This document shows, piece by piece, positions 1 through 9,930 of a stretch of 64,000 nt of DNA (position 1 is the first letter of the stretch; every line of letters begins with the position of its first letter). The DNA is taken from NCBI GenBank assembly GCA_022818135.1, contig JAFMSR010000016.1, forward strand, positions 42,446,241 through 42,510,240, read 5' to 3'. The translations under genes were made by a program, and so were the position numbers. The notes under the pieces are model-generated. The model was not told where the DNA came from, made no database searches, and saw nothing but the letters and a program-made list of their open reading frames with translations. Source of the DNA: Saxidomus purpurata (Eukaryota > Mollusca > Bivalvia > Venerida > Veneridae).

Positions 1-1565
1 CTACAATGTGTGAACCATCGAGTAGAACATTATAAAAGTGATATTAAGTGAAATTTAGTATGGTATGCCAACAACGGAACATTCATTTGGTGTGATTTAA
101 CACCGTCTCAGAATTGGAAATCGCAATAACAAAATATATACATTTGATGTTCTGTTATTTTATTTCGTTTTTACATTTACATTTAATAATAGAAATTTTA
201 TTGTAACTAAACTTCATGAAATCCCGTGTCATTTTGTTGGTAAAACTATTTTATACCTGATACTTGAAGAATATGTGGAAATTGACATAGCTTGTTTTGC
301 AATCGTGGCATTAAATTTTATAAACATTTTGCAACTGTAAATATGTTTCATTCTTAAGAGAAGCGAAACTCATGAGTACATAGAAACAAATGTTTTCAGT
401 GCTTTATTATAAAACTGCATTATTAAATTTGATAGACATATGTGCATCACGTAGTTAATGCATTTTTCAAAGAGAATGTAATACAAACAGTCATGTAATA
501 GTTTTGAGGATATAGAGACTATACATATTTGTTTGCTCATTATTCTCATATATATTTTAGGACATGTTACTTTTGTATCGGTTTGATGTCGTTTATCGAA
601 CGTATTAGCGAGCTAAACATTTTGGATTTTAGCGATTTGATGATTTTGCAATTTTCCAACTTCGCGAATTGACTGTCCTCGTGACTTTGGATAACATTTA
701 AGCGAAAAAACTTTTGAAGGCTTACAATAATCTACGTTAAATGCCATCGATGCTCGTATGTAAATTTCTTGGACGATAAAAGGACGCTATCTTTTCGAAA
801 GCTGAAAATTATCTTGTTGTCTTTAAGCTACTTGCTGTCAGATATGGTAATAACAAAATGATGTTCCTCGAACTGTCTAAAATTAACTTATTCTAGAACA
901 AATCATGAAATAAAAAGATTCAAGTTTAAACTCCTGTAAAGTAGTTATGTGCTTTTGAAAATATACGCTTCTGAGTTATATAGTGTTACAAACGCGTTTG
1001 AAATGCCAATATAAACATATAGTGTAGCGGTGCCGTCAAACTAAGCTCACCAGCATTTTCAACAGACTCTCATATTGCTATGTAGATGTTTCCTTGTGTT
1101 ATTGTTTCTAAACATTATTTTCGCATTTTATGTCTAAGTATATCATTTTGTAGAAATTTATTTTTGCCGGAAGCAGAGAAAGAGAAGCTCTAAAATTGCT
1201 GTTATTTACTATTTTATGTAATCTCAAGGTCATTGTACAAAAAATGTGACCAATTGGATTTTTACCTAACTTCAGAGCGGCAAATCTGGATTGATGGAAT
1301 GCTATTTTACATAACTTAGCATCCATAAATTCAAATATAACATTATTTTTACTTTTTGCATTCCTCTTACTCGGAAACAAATATAAAAAAGTTCTTACTC
1401 CCACATGACCCTCATATGCATTGCTTTCAACTAATATCCAATTAAAATGTGCATTCTATAGCTTGTGAATATCCGGATTTTGATATTCTAAGCTCCTGTT
1501 TTACTATGGATTTCATAACAGAGATAATAAAAATGTATACATACTATAATTTGTATCATGTTATA
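1..1565. other. Flank of the nested elements; no recognised gene
   Basis: AT-rich DNA outside the MITE, repeated in the right arm (23474-25038). A 98-codon open frame lies at 1108-1404 on the minus strand, with its twin at 23635-23931 on the plus strand, but it opens with GTG and resembles nothing I know. Within it, 1185-1239 is present in inverted orientation at 9174-9228, just upstream of the OTU frame of the Penelope-like element. No function is assigned. Confidence 0.4.
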
Positions 1566-1771
1566 TTAAAGTGACATTATGAGCATCTTAAAATAAAGTG
1601 CATTTTTGGTGACAGTTTTATAAAAGCATTTTTTGGTTGCTGTGCATTTAAATGTGTTAAATGAATGATAATGCCTCATCATTATTTGAAGTTGGTGTTT
1701 TACAAATAAAACAATCGGACTGATAAAATAATAAATACTTTCAATATTCCTCAGGGAATAATAATTATAAC

Positions 1772-2163
1772 TGTTTTTCTATTGAAAACAACTCTTTAAT
1801 TCAAATTTTCGGCAATATTGCCTTTTTCAAGAAATTTGTCTACACTTTTTAAATTCACATGTTGATCATATTCATGACAAGCTTAGAAATGAAAAAAAAA
1901 CAACAAAACGTCAGGAAATGACGTCACGTCATAATGACGTCATATACATTAAACGTCCAAATGACGTTTCCCGTACTTTCAGGTAAAAGTCCAATCACAC
2001 GAAGAATACACTTAAGAATTAAATAAATTGAAAATAAACCGAAACAAATTTTAGTACATAGTCCTGTCTTGAATGCACTTATAAAACATATTATTACACA
2101 TTTTTTTTAAAACATAAATTGTCCTATTATCCAATTTAAATTGTAGATCCTCTCTGCAGCATT
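1772..2163 (-). repeat. Pseudo-LTR of the Penelope-like element, downstream copy
   Basis: About 390 bp, inverted relative to 9245-9637, and repeated in the right IR1 arm at about 22876-23267. It contains a dense cluster of TGACGTCA/TGACG motifs. It is bordered on the outside by the 38-bp tail 1734-1771 and then by the target duplication. Confidence 0.85.
1919..1942. promoter_or_regulatory. Twin CRE-like TGACGTCA sites in the pseudo-LTR
   Basis: Perfect TGACGTCA palindromes at 1919-1926 and 1935-1942, with further TGACG cores around them. The same arrangement is at 9469-9492 and 23098-23121. TGACGTCA is the consensus for CREB/ATF-type bZIP factors, so these could couple element transcription to host signalling. 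This is motif recognition only. Confidence 0.55.
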
Positions 2164-2804
2164 TATCCTACCATCACTGCTTTATTTGTACAAAATCGGC
2201 CTGTCGTATAAACATGAGGTTTACACGACAGGCAAGCCTTACACGACATGGCAACGGTCTGCCATACTGACATTCTTTCTTTAGCCGCCATTTTTAAACT
2301 TTTAATCGACTATCACAGTGATTTTAAAACGCTACAACTCATATCAATGTGCCATTTTACACATGCTTTTATAGCTAGTACATATATTGTCATTTTGTAC
2401 AAAATCAAAGATGAATGACAAGTTTTAAATCATTTAGGACAGCTTTACGAAAAACTTTCCTCACTGGCCTTGGTAACAGCTGATGACGGACTACTTTCAT
2501 GACCTAGTTTGTCGGTCATGAAGTACATGTAAACAATTAAACATTGATTAAAATGCTGACACAATAAAAATTAAAACATGAGTTTTCTTTTGTATACTGC
2601 AGTAATTATTTAATTTTCAACATCAACAAATGTCATTTTCAAAATACATAAATACTGGTAGATCTAATCATGATTTTTTCTCAGAAAAGAAAATGCTGTA
2701 TTAAATTGTCAAAATTAATTGTTTCACTGTTTTTAATCTTTCTCTCTCTGCCAAAATATACAGTAAATGTATCTGAATTTAACTAGAATGAACTAGAACT
2801 GTGG

Positions 2805-3450
2805 AGAAAATTGAATGTTTATGCACTTTAACACTCATAATGTTGCAAGTTTGTGTAAATTTGTTTAATTCTTGAAAAACTGCTAATATTTAAGAAAAAT
2901 GCATGCATGATCTTCTGATAAACCATTGCATGTTGTTGCATTTAAAGGGTTTATCCCAAGCATGATGTTTTTATTAATATATAGACCCTGACCAAATGGT
3001 GAAATATCCAAGTATTTGATTGAAAATTGAATGTCTGTGCACTTTAACACCCATGATGTTGCAAGTTTGTGTAAATTTATTTAATTCTTGAAAAACTGCT
3101 AACATTTAAGAAAAATGCATGCATGATCTTCTGATAAACCATTGCATGTTGTTGCATTTAAAGGGTTAATCCCAAGCATGATGTTTTTATTAATATATAG
3201 ACCCTGACCAAATGGTTAAATATCCAAGTATTTGATTGAATATTGAATACCTGTGCACTTTAACACCAATGATGTTGCAAGTTTGTATAAATATATTTAA
3301 TTCTTGAAAAACTGCAAATATTTAAGAAAGATGCATGCTTGGTCTGCTGATAAACCATTGTTGTTGAATTCAAAGGGTTTATCCCAAGCATGATGTTTTT
3401 ATTATATAGACCCTGACCACATGGTTAAATATCCAAGTATTTGATTGAAA
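2805..3450. repeat. Tandem repeat, 3 x ~216 bp
   Basis: Three direct units begin near 2805, 3022 and 3238. Each runs from 'gaatg..tgcactttaacac' to 'accctgaccaaatgg..atatccaagtatttgattg'. The third unit is the most diverged. It lies in the long non-coding 3' part of the Penelope-like element. Confidence 0.85.
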
Positions 3451-4734
3451 CATGAACTGTGGTAGGGCCTATAACCAAAGAGTCACTCAGTGATCATTTT
3501 CATGTAGATATGTTATTCTTAAAATTTAATATGCCAGAAAACATTAATCTCCATGCATCACAAAGATAAACAAGAACTTATCAACATTTAGCCATTTTAG
3601 TCATAAAGTCACTAATTAGCTCCTGTGTCTTACTTCTTAAAAGTTCTTTCTAATAATTTTCAGCTTATCATTCATTGTAAGTTATGATAGGTAGGTGATA
3701 TTAGATCAACAAGTTAGTCTATTTATTGAGTATTGAACTATATTTTTTTGTCACTGGAAGGATTGAAGTTTGTCAGTATTGCAAGATTTGAAGTCCTTTC
3801 TTTTAATATGATATTGTACAATATTGTTTATTTGAGTCATTCAATCACTGTGTCAATCATTCCATCAGGAAACATCTGGTCCAGAAATTACGGGATCACA
3901 CCTATTTCTTGAATAAAAGATGTTATCCCAAAGCTATCATTGAATACAGTTTGAATATCTGGCACGGATGACTCATATTTGAATATATGTTCCACTTGTT
4001 TTTTGCAACTTGGTTTTTGTTCCAGTCCATCTCTAAGCCAAGAGTCCTGTTTTCGAAGAGAAACAAATGATGCTCGAATCTTCTATCAGCATCTGTTGAC
4101 TACATGTCTCAGACCAACCGAGTCAGTATCAAGCAACTAAGCGCGTCCCGTAGATATACATGACATTTCTATTTACCACAGTCAGCTCAAGTCCAGGGTC
4201 CAGTTCAGCGACACCCCACCCACTCGCACTTATAGCACATATTAGAATCTATACAGTTTTATGGTGCAGTCTTCAGTGTTCAAAATGTCCATATTTATAA
4301 ATGCAATCAGTAAGTAATCGTGGTTATCACCTGAATGGCTAACAAATGTTAAAATCCAGTATTTTTAGTGAATATTTCACGTCATCACTGTTCATGACAC
4401 ATGTTGTATTGACTGACGTCACTTATATGACTAGCACGGTAGCAGAAATTAATAAAGCATACCAGTAAAGTTTATCTCATTCAGTTTAGAATAGCTTAAA
4501 ATAACAGTTTTAGGTGTTGAGCTTTTTAAGTTTTATTTTTGCATGTTGTTTCACTTCAGTCTAACACGGACGTGTTTGTGTAGTGTATTAACTTGATCGA
4601 AATAAATGTGTAACTGGGTTGTGATGTAATGTATTCATACGCGTCATAGCGACAGACAGTTTTAAAGCTGGAATTTAATCTTAATTAATAAAAAAAGAAG
4701 AAAAAGACATTTTTATGTAAAAGGTAGGATAAAA

Positions 4735-4882
4735 AGAATATTAGGTTACCGTCTTAGTGTGATTGAATTTATTAGGCTCGTCTCCGAAAAGTTTATACGG
4801 CTCGGCAGAGCCTCGCCGTATAAATCTTTCTCCAACTCGCCTAATAAATTCAATCACACTAAGACAGTAACCTAATATTCTC
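4735..4882. repeat. Long near-perfect hairpin (fold-back) in the PLE 3' region
   Basis: Arms of about 44 bp, from 'gaatattaggttac' at 4737 to its complement ending at 4880, have a single mismatch. A second nested stem (tttatacggc / gccgtataaa) closes the loop. An RNA from this region would form an extended stem-loop. It may be a small fold-back MITE or a structural element of the retroelement. Confidence 0.85.
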
Positions 4883-5568
4883 TATTTCCCAGGTTTTCTT
4901 AGTATTTAATCTTCTGCAGTTGATAATTATGGTCTCAATTTTTGCATGAAAAATAAAAATATAGAATTTTTTAGATAAATAGATATACCATGTACTTATA
5001 TAATAATACAAGTGAAATTGTAAAAGAATTGTAGAAATGAAAATTAAAATATTAATCTAAAAAGTTTGTTCTTATATAATTTAAAGGGAAATACTGAAAG
5101 ATTATTATACCCATAATTATCAATCTTTACATATGTGTAAGACTTAGTTTTACAATATATTCTCCTTACCATGAAATTAAAAGACAATAATTCACCATAT
5201 TATGGAAGTACTGCCATCTTTTTACGGTGACAGCAGGTTTCTCTCATTAGCAGTTCCAAAGCAGGCAGGAATATCAAGTAGGATGGAAAAAAACAAAGAA
5301 CCAACTATTACCATTATCAATTCAGCATTATGATGTTGTATTATAAGTAGAAAAACTATTACCATAGGTAAATTACATTACATTTATATAACAGTAAAAT
5401 CTTTTGTAAATCCTATTTGTTTAATCATCCCCGCAATCATCATTTCAACACATTATGATTATTCCAAAACGATTTTGTCATTCCCATATCTTCCATAACT
5501 AATTGTAATATAATCATTGTTATTTTAGTAGTACAAAAATGATGACTTATCTGGATACAGAATTAGGT

Positions 5569-6375
5569 TTAAAATATTGACTGTATGTTGCAGCCATAAG
5601 GTACCTTAGTGCCTAGTCTTTGGATCCAACTGTCCTCAACCAGCAATCTGTATGCCTTGCCCTCTTGATATACCTTCTGTAAAACAACCACTCCCACATC
5701 AGTTTCGTTATGGCCGATGAAATGCCTGTTGATAGGTTTCTCTACTTGTTGTCTGACATCTCGTAGGTGTTCATCTAATCTTTCTTTTAATGATCTTTCT
5801 GTTTCTTCAACATAAACCGTCATATCACATTTTCTACACGTCAGACAATACACCAGATTATAATCTTTGCAGCTCACATTTGCAACTGTCTTGTACTTCT
5901 TCTTCCTACTTGTATCACTTATTTCACCATATTCAATGTGGTCACAGATTTTACAGTCACAATCAGATGCTTTTGTTTTGAGGGCCCTGTTAGTTTTACC
6001 ATGTACCAACGTGTCGCAGATATTTTTATCACGTCTAAATGCAATTATTGGAGGTACATAGAAGATTTTCGTCATTCTTTGGGATCTGTGGAGAACAGTT
6101 TCATGTTTACGAAGTATTTGTCTAATATCCGGCAACTGTTTGGAGTAAGTTAGAACCATAGGTACCCTGTCACAGCTGTCTTTCTTCTGGTTTGATGAAA
6201 GTAGACTATCCCGGTCTAACCTGTCTACCCTTTGTAGCTGTTTTTCTATGTATTTGCCACTATATCCTCTCTTTCTAAGTTGTTGTTTCAATTGTAGTCT
6301 GTGCTTTTCATAGTCAGTCTGTTTTTCACATATTCTCTTGAGACGCAAGCCAAGACCATATGCTAGACCTTTCTT
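5569..6375 (-). pseudogene. Penelope connector plus GIY-YIG endonuclease (C-terminal part of the PLE protein)
   Basis: The frame starts in the Penelope-type connector after the RT (GLAYGLGLRLKRICEK, then RKRGYSGKYIEKQL) and continues to a C-terminal GIY-YIG nuclease. The nuclease has VYCLTCRKC and YVEETERSLKERLDEH, then RHFIGHNE, and ends LGTKVPYGCNIQSIF. A Cys-rich stretch (CDCKICDH) precedes the nuclease. In Penelope elements this endonuclease nicks the target for primed reverse transcription. The YVG position reads YVE: the conserved glycine is a glutamate, while the copy at 18661-19473 keeps YVGET. The connector is one frame off the RT segment upstream because of a short indel near 6395-6415. 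Product non-functional. Confidence 0.88.
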
Positions 6376-8352
6376 GGTATGGGTTGGATGGCATGATGTA
6401 TTTTTTTATATACATTTGTTTGTCTGTTGGTTTCCTATATAAATCAGTATAAATTTCTCCATCTTTAACTGTGACAAATGTATCCAGGAATTCTATTCTG
6501 CTTTTACTCCATCTAAGTTCTATCTTAATATTTTTATGTATCTGATTTGCATAATTTGCGAAGTTCTGTAAAGACCGAACTGATCCTATCCAAATCCCAA
6601 TTCCATCATCAATGAACCGTTTATAGAAATGTGGTTTTTGGTGGTACTGAAGTAAGGCCTCTCCTTTTGTTTCCATTGCGTGTGTTAGAGATTCACCTAG
6701 CAGGGATTACTTTTATTTACACTGTCCTGTGACTTTGGAACATGGTGGGGGTAAGAGTGAGGTTTGGTGCGCACCATAAACCGGTTTAAGCTCCCCAGTG
6801 GTGTTTTTGCCACTGACCGTTCCAAGGCGGTGCCCCACTGTGTTCCTTTAATTGTTCGTTTTGTCCTCGTGCTTTGTATGCTAGTGTGTGTTGGTAGTGT
6901 ACGTGTGTGTGTGTGTACATGATTGTGTGTATGTGTGTGTGTGTGTTGGTGGTGTGCACTTCTGGGTGCTGTGGGGCTCGTTTTGGGGAGGCTGCGTTTT
7001 TGGTACGTGGCTTTCCCTGTTTGATATTATTTTTGTTTTCATCCCATTTTCTCATGTAAGCACATGCAAAAATGTTTCCTAGCTTGGACCCAATTGCTAT
7101 ACCGTCTACCTGTCTGTAATGTTTATTGCTGAAGTTGAAATTGTTATTATCTAACACTGTCTCTATCATCTGAAGAACAAAGTCTGATGGTATTAATGGT
7201 TTGCTTCGAGACTCCAAACCCTCTTTACATGCCTGCAAACCTTCTTTCCTTGGGACGGAGGGGTAAAGTTTACATACATCAAAGCAAAACAGGAGAGCAT
7301 TTTCAGGTATTGGTAGGCTGACTTGCTTCAGTTTGGTGATAAAGTCTGTGGTGTCCTTGATGTAACTTGGGGAATTTATCACATAATCATTTAGTTCATG
7401 TTCTGCTACTTCAGCTAATTTCTCAGTAGGAGATGAGATGCCATTGACTACTGACTGCTTTAGGATATTTGGGTATTAAATAGTCTTTCATATCTTTTGT
7501 GACTGCTCCTTCCCTGTGCATCATGTTAACTAATTTTTTTACTTTCTTGTAACACTCATTTGTTGTATCAGTGGGTGTTTCCTCATATGAACTGCTTGTC
7601 TTCATTTCACCCTCAATTTTTTCTATGTATTCACTTTTATTTATCACAACAATTCCTGATCCTTTGTCTGCTGGTCTTATCACAATATTATCATTATGCA
7701 ACAATGACTTGAATGCTTCCTGCTCCTGGCTTGTTATGTTTAACTTGTTGGATTTTTTAAGGCTGTTTACAATATCATTTTTCACTAGTTCTATATACAA
7801 GTCTAACCACATATCACGACCTTTGTTTGGGGTGAGAGTGCTCTTTTTCTTTAACTTAAACTTCTTTTCATCGTCAAGTTCTTCTTTACTATTTTTTTCT
7901 TTATCATAGAAGTATTCTCTAAGTCTCATACGTCTTTCCCATTCTGACAAATCTGCAAGCAATTTGATTTTGTCTATCTTTGATTTGTCAGGGATGAATT
8001 TCAAACCCTTAGAAAGAAGTGACAATTCCGCCTGACACAATGTATAACTTGATAAATTAGTGACAACATCACCTGCTGTGTCTGTTAGTTTTTTGCTCTT
8101 ATCCGTTTGGTTATTGTTTTTCTCTGTTGAAACCCCATTCTTTTCAAATGCATGGTATGTTTCACTAGCTATATTTGTGTTTTTACCTCCCCATTTCCTC
8201 TTCCAGTCACTTTTATTTTTTATCTGAGTACAATGGGTTTTGGTACCATTTTCTGTGCCTTTGGAATGTATTAACACCTGGGAAATATTGGCTTTTGCCT
8301 TACTAGTATTTATGCTGTGTTGGTGCGATAGGTTAGAATCATTTGTTTTCAC
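6326..8352 (-). pseudogene. Penelope-type reverse transcriptase, broken
   Basis: Three pieces read in order on the minus strand. 7423-8352 has a long N-terminal extension and the RT fingers (NIVIRPADKGSGIVVINKSEY). 7047-7446 has SSPTEKLAEVAEHELNDYV, motif A FCFDVCKLYPSVPRKEGL and motif B GIAIGSKLGNIFACAYM. 6326-6680 has motif C FYKRFIDDGIGIW and IEFLDTFVTV..LYRKPTDKQ. The catalytic Asp residues are present. Damage: a frameshift with a probable deletion of the PKIHK-type region near 7445, and a ~365-bp retroposon between motifs B and C (6680-7046). The motif order and the link to a GIY-YIG domain identify a Penelope-like rather than LTR or LINE enzyme. Confidence 0.9.
6680..7046 (+). mobile_element. 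Small retroposon with GT microsatellite and A/T-rich tail (copy A)
   Basis: This insertion lies between RT motifs B and C. Its body contains 'accataaaccggtttaag', 'ccactgaccgttccaagg', a (GT)n tract, 'ggtgtgcacttctgggtgc' and 'gctgcgtttttggtacgtgg', and it ends ctgtttgatattatttttg. Four other copies in the window share the same 3' end but differ in 5' length. That is the signature of LINE-driven target-primed retroposition, so I call it SINE-like. No clear tRNA promoter was found. Confidence 0.75.
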
Positions 8353-8354
8353 CT

Positions 8355-8427
8355 CAAAACAAAAATAATATCAAACAGGGAATGCCACGTACCAAAAACG
8401 CAGCCTCCCCAAAACGAACCCCACAGC
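8355..8427 (-). mobile_element. 5'-truncated copy B of the small retroposon
   Basis: Only the last ~70 bp are present, from 'gctgtggggttcg' to 'gtttgatattatttttgtttt', read on the minus strand. It separates the OTU and RT frames of the Penelope-like element and provides the stop codon that ends the OTU frame. Confidence 0.75.
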
Positions 8428-9174
8428 AAAGTCAAACCAATCTATGATTTCTTCAGGTTCCATAACATCACTGCCCTTTTTGTTCATATCTTGTCTATGT
8501 AATAACAGGTCAAAATGATTGTTCTGTAGTACCATATGCATAGATTTGCTATAACTATTACAAAGGTCATTAGAATTTGAATCAAGTATTCTATATGTGA
8601 AATTGTTCCAATTTGTGATGTTACTTCTGCTGGTAGTTATCTTTATATTAATACCATAAACAGCAGATACTGCGTATATCTCAGCCTCAGTAGCCCAGGC
8701 CTCCTGTCTTCCATCTGTCTTTCGTTGATTACACACATGATGTTCGTAAGACCCATCTACATAGCATTCAAACTTTTCTCTATTATCTACCAAACAATTC
8801 ACAATACTCTGACGTATCTCTTTGTGATTATTCTCATGTCCATACAAAAACAAACTAATGCATCTGTAAAAACAATTGCCATCTCCTATGACCTTAATTA
8901 ATTCAAAATCATTATCTAATGTTTTACTCACACGATTTTTCCATTTTTTATCTTTTATTTCCTGCACCCTATCCCATTCCTTTGCTTCACTTTCACTTGT
9001 AGATTGGATATCTGCATCATCTATATTCTCTTCAAGTTGACATATTCCCTCTGTTATACATCCTAAATTTTCTATACATGCTAATCTTGTTATCTCCATC
9101 AATCTCAAAGGTGTGTCCATTTTAATTTTTTCACATTTATTTTTTAATTTCTCACTCATGATAAATAATTTCAT
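8371..9174 (-). CDS. OTU-type cysteine protease domain at the PLE N-terminus
   Basis: The first ATG of the frame is at 9174; a later one is at 9159. A ~90-residue acidic and basic leader precedes an OTU fold: FELIKVIGDGNCFYRCISL (Asp and catalytic Cys), then EAWATEAEIYAVSAVYGI, then the His motif NNHFDLLL. The triad positions look intact. OTU proteases remove ubiquitin or ubiquitin-like proteins. The frame is in phase with the RT frame at 8352 (828 bp between frame starts), separated only by a ~70-bp retroposon stub that supplies the TGA at 8371. I infer an ancestral OTU-RT-GIY-YIG polyprotein. Residues after IIDWFDF are stub-derived. Confidence 0.85.
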   Translation of the reverse strand: MKLFIMSEKLKNKCEKIKMDTPLRLMEITRLACIENLGCITEGICQLEENIDDADIQSTSESEAKEWDRVQEIKDKKWKNRVSKTLDNDFELIKVIGDGNCFYRCISLFLYGHENNHKEIRQSIVNCLVDNREKFECYVDGSYEHHVCNQRKTDGRQEAWATEAEIYAVSAVYGINIKITTSRSNITNWNNFTYRILDSNSNDLCNSYSKSMHMVLQNNHFDLLLHRQDMNKKGSDVMEPEEIIDWFDFAVGFVLGRLRFWYVAFPV

Positions 9175-9247
9175 GTACAATGACCTTGAGATTACATAAA
9201 ATAGTAAATAACAGCAATTTTAGAGCTTTTAAGAAAACCTGGGAAAT
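9174..9247. other. Patchwork filler between pseudo-LTR and OTU frame
   Basis: 9174-9228 is the inverted copy of 1185-1239 (55 bp), and 9230-9247 is the inverted copy of 4884-4901 (18 bp). The pseudo-LTR follows. The partner segments are not in linear order, so this is not a simple extension of the inverted repeat. It resembles templated filler from template switching. Confidence 0.75.
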
Positions 9248-9637
9248 GCTGCAGAGAGGATCTACAATTTAAATTGGATAATAGGACAATTTATGTTTTA
9301 AAAAAATGTGTAATAATATGTTTTATAAGTGCATTCAAGACAGGACTATGTATCAACTAAAATTTGTTTCGGTTTATTTTCAATTTATTTAATTCTTAAG
9401 TGTATTCTTCATGTGATTGGACTTTTACCTGAAAGTACGGGAAACGTCATTTGGACGTTTAATGTATATGACGTCATTATGACGTGACGTCATTTCCTGA
9501 CGTTTTGTTGTTTTTTTCATTTCTAAGCTTGTCATGATTATGATCAACATGTGAATTTAAAAAGTGTAGACAAATTTCTTGAAAAAGGCAATATTGCCGA
9601 AAATTTGAATTAAATAGTTGTTTTCAATAGTAAAACA
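9245..9637 (-). repeat. Pseudo-LTR of the Penelope-like element, upstream copy
   Basis: Inverted copy of 1772-2163, adjacent to the right target duplication. It precedes the OTU reading frame and so should carry the promoter of the element. It is separated from the OTU start by a 70-bp filler (9174-9247) made of two pieces also found elsewhere in the locus. Confidence 0.85.
9469..9492. promoter_or_regulatory. Twin CRE-like sites in the upstream pseudo-LTR
   Basis: TGACGTCA at 9469-9476 and 9485-9492, with an overlapping TGACGTGA at 9480-9487. They lie about 300 bp upstream of the OTU start codon on the minus strand, a plausible promoter position for the element. Confidence 0.55.
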
Positions 9638-9930
9638 GATAAAATAATAGTTTCTTTCTTCGCAGTGATCTCCCTTGTGTTCTTGTTGCTGTTAGTAGAG
9701 ATTTCGGTAGTGGAAGGGAAGCAACTCCTTCATACAGTTGTCTTTTTTTTCCAAATACAACTCTCCCAGTCAAAATAAGAAAAGTAATATTTGGAAAGTT
9801 AATAATTCATACTGGTAGCGGGAAGAGTTTGGTGTCTTGGGTTAAAAGCTATTATTTCCTCTAACTTTTGTACACACACCTATTTCAGCTGGATTTTTAC
9901 TGGAAAAAAATGCGCATAATTCCACTTTAA

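Larger units (their letters stand above)
1..7031. repeat. IR1 left arm of a ~7 kb inverted duplication
   Basis: This segment is the reverse complement of 17977-25038 with only scattered differences; the first 90 bases match the other arm without a mismatch that I can find. The inner end is sharp: the match stops at 7031, at the T-rich 3' tail of a small retroposon. The outer end is cut by the window start. The arm contains flanking DNA, half of a TTAA MITE, and the 3' two thirds of a Penelope-like element. The whole element and both MITE halves are present only here, so I infer that this side is the source and the right arm the copy. Confidence 0.93.
1734..9637 (-). mobile_element. Penelope-like element with OTU, RT and GIY-YIG, nested in a MITE
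   Basis: A complete insertion of about 7.9 kb. A 12-bp target duplication (GATAAAATAATA) lies at 1722-1733 and 9638-9649. Inverted pseudo-LTRs of about 390 bp lie at 1772-2163 and 9245-9637, and the left end has an extra 38 bp (1734-1771) that the right lacks. Inverted pseudo-LTRs with a one-sided ~30-40 bp tail are characteristic of Penelope-like elements. Coding order on the minus strand is OTU protease, RT, Penelope connector, GIY-YIG endonuclease. About 3.4 kb of non-coding DNA follows the stop codon and contains a strong hairpin and a 3 x 216 bp tandem repeat. It is inactive: frameshifts, a deletion before RT motif A, and two retroposon insertions. Confidence 0.85.
1570..9926. mobile_element. 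TTAA-flanked MITE split by a Penelope-like element
   Basis: The two outer parts, 1570-1733 and 9638-9926, together match the intact MITE at 52659-53077. The outer ends read AGTGACATTAT and its imperfect complement, each bordered by TTAA (1566-1569 and 9927-9930). The interior is interrupted by the 7.9 kb Penelope-like element, with the MITE bases GATAAAATAATA duplicated on both sides. TTAA targets are typical of the piggyBac and Kolobok superfamilies; which one supplied the transposase cannot be told here. Confidence 0.85.

Noticed and set aside
1108..1404. 98-codon ORF conserved in both IR1 arms as a gene
   Set aside because: Conservation follows from the recent duplication; it opens with GTG and matches no family I know.
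6888..7082. GT-rich ORFs on the plus strand (also 57066-57458)
   Set aside because: They are translations of the microsatellite in the small retroposon, not genes.
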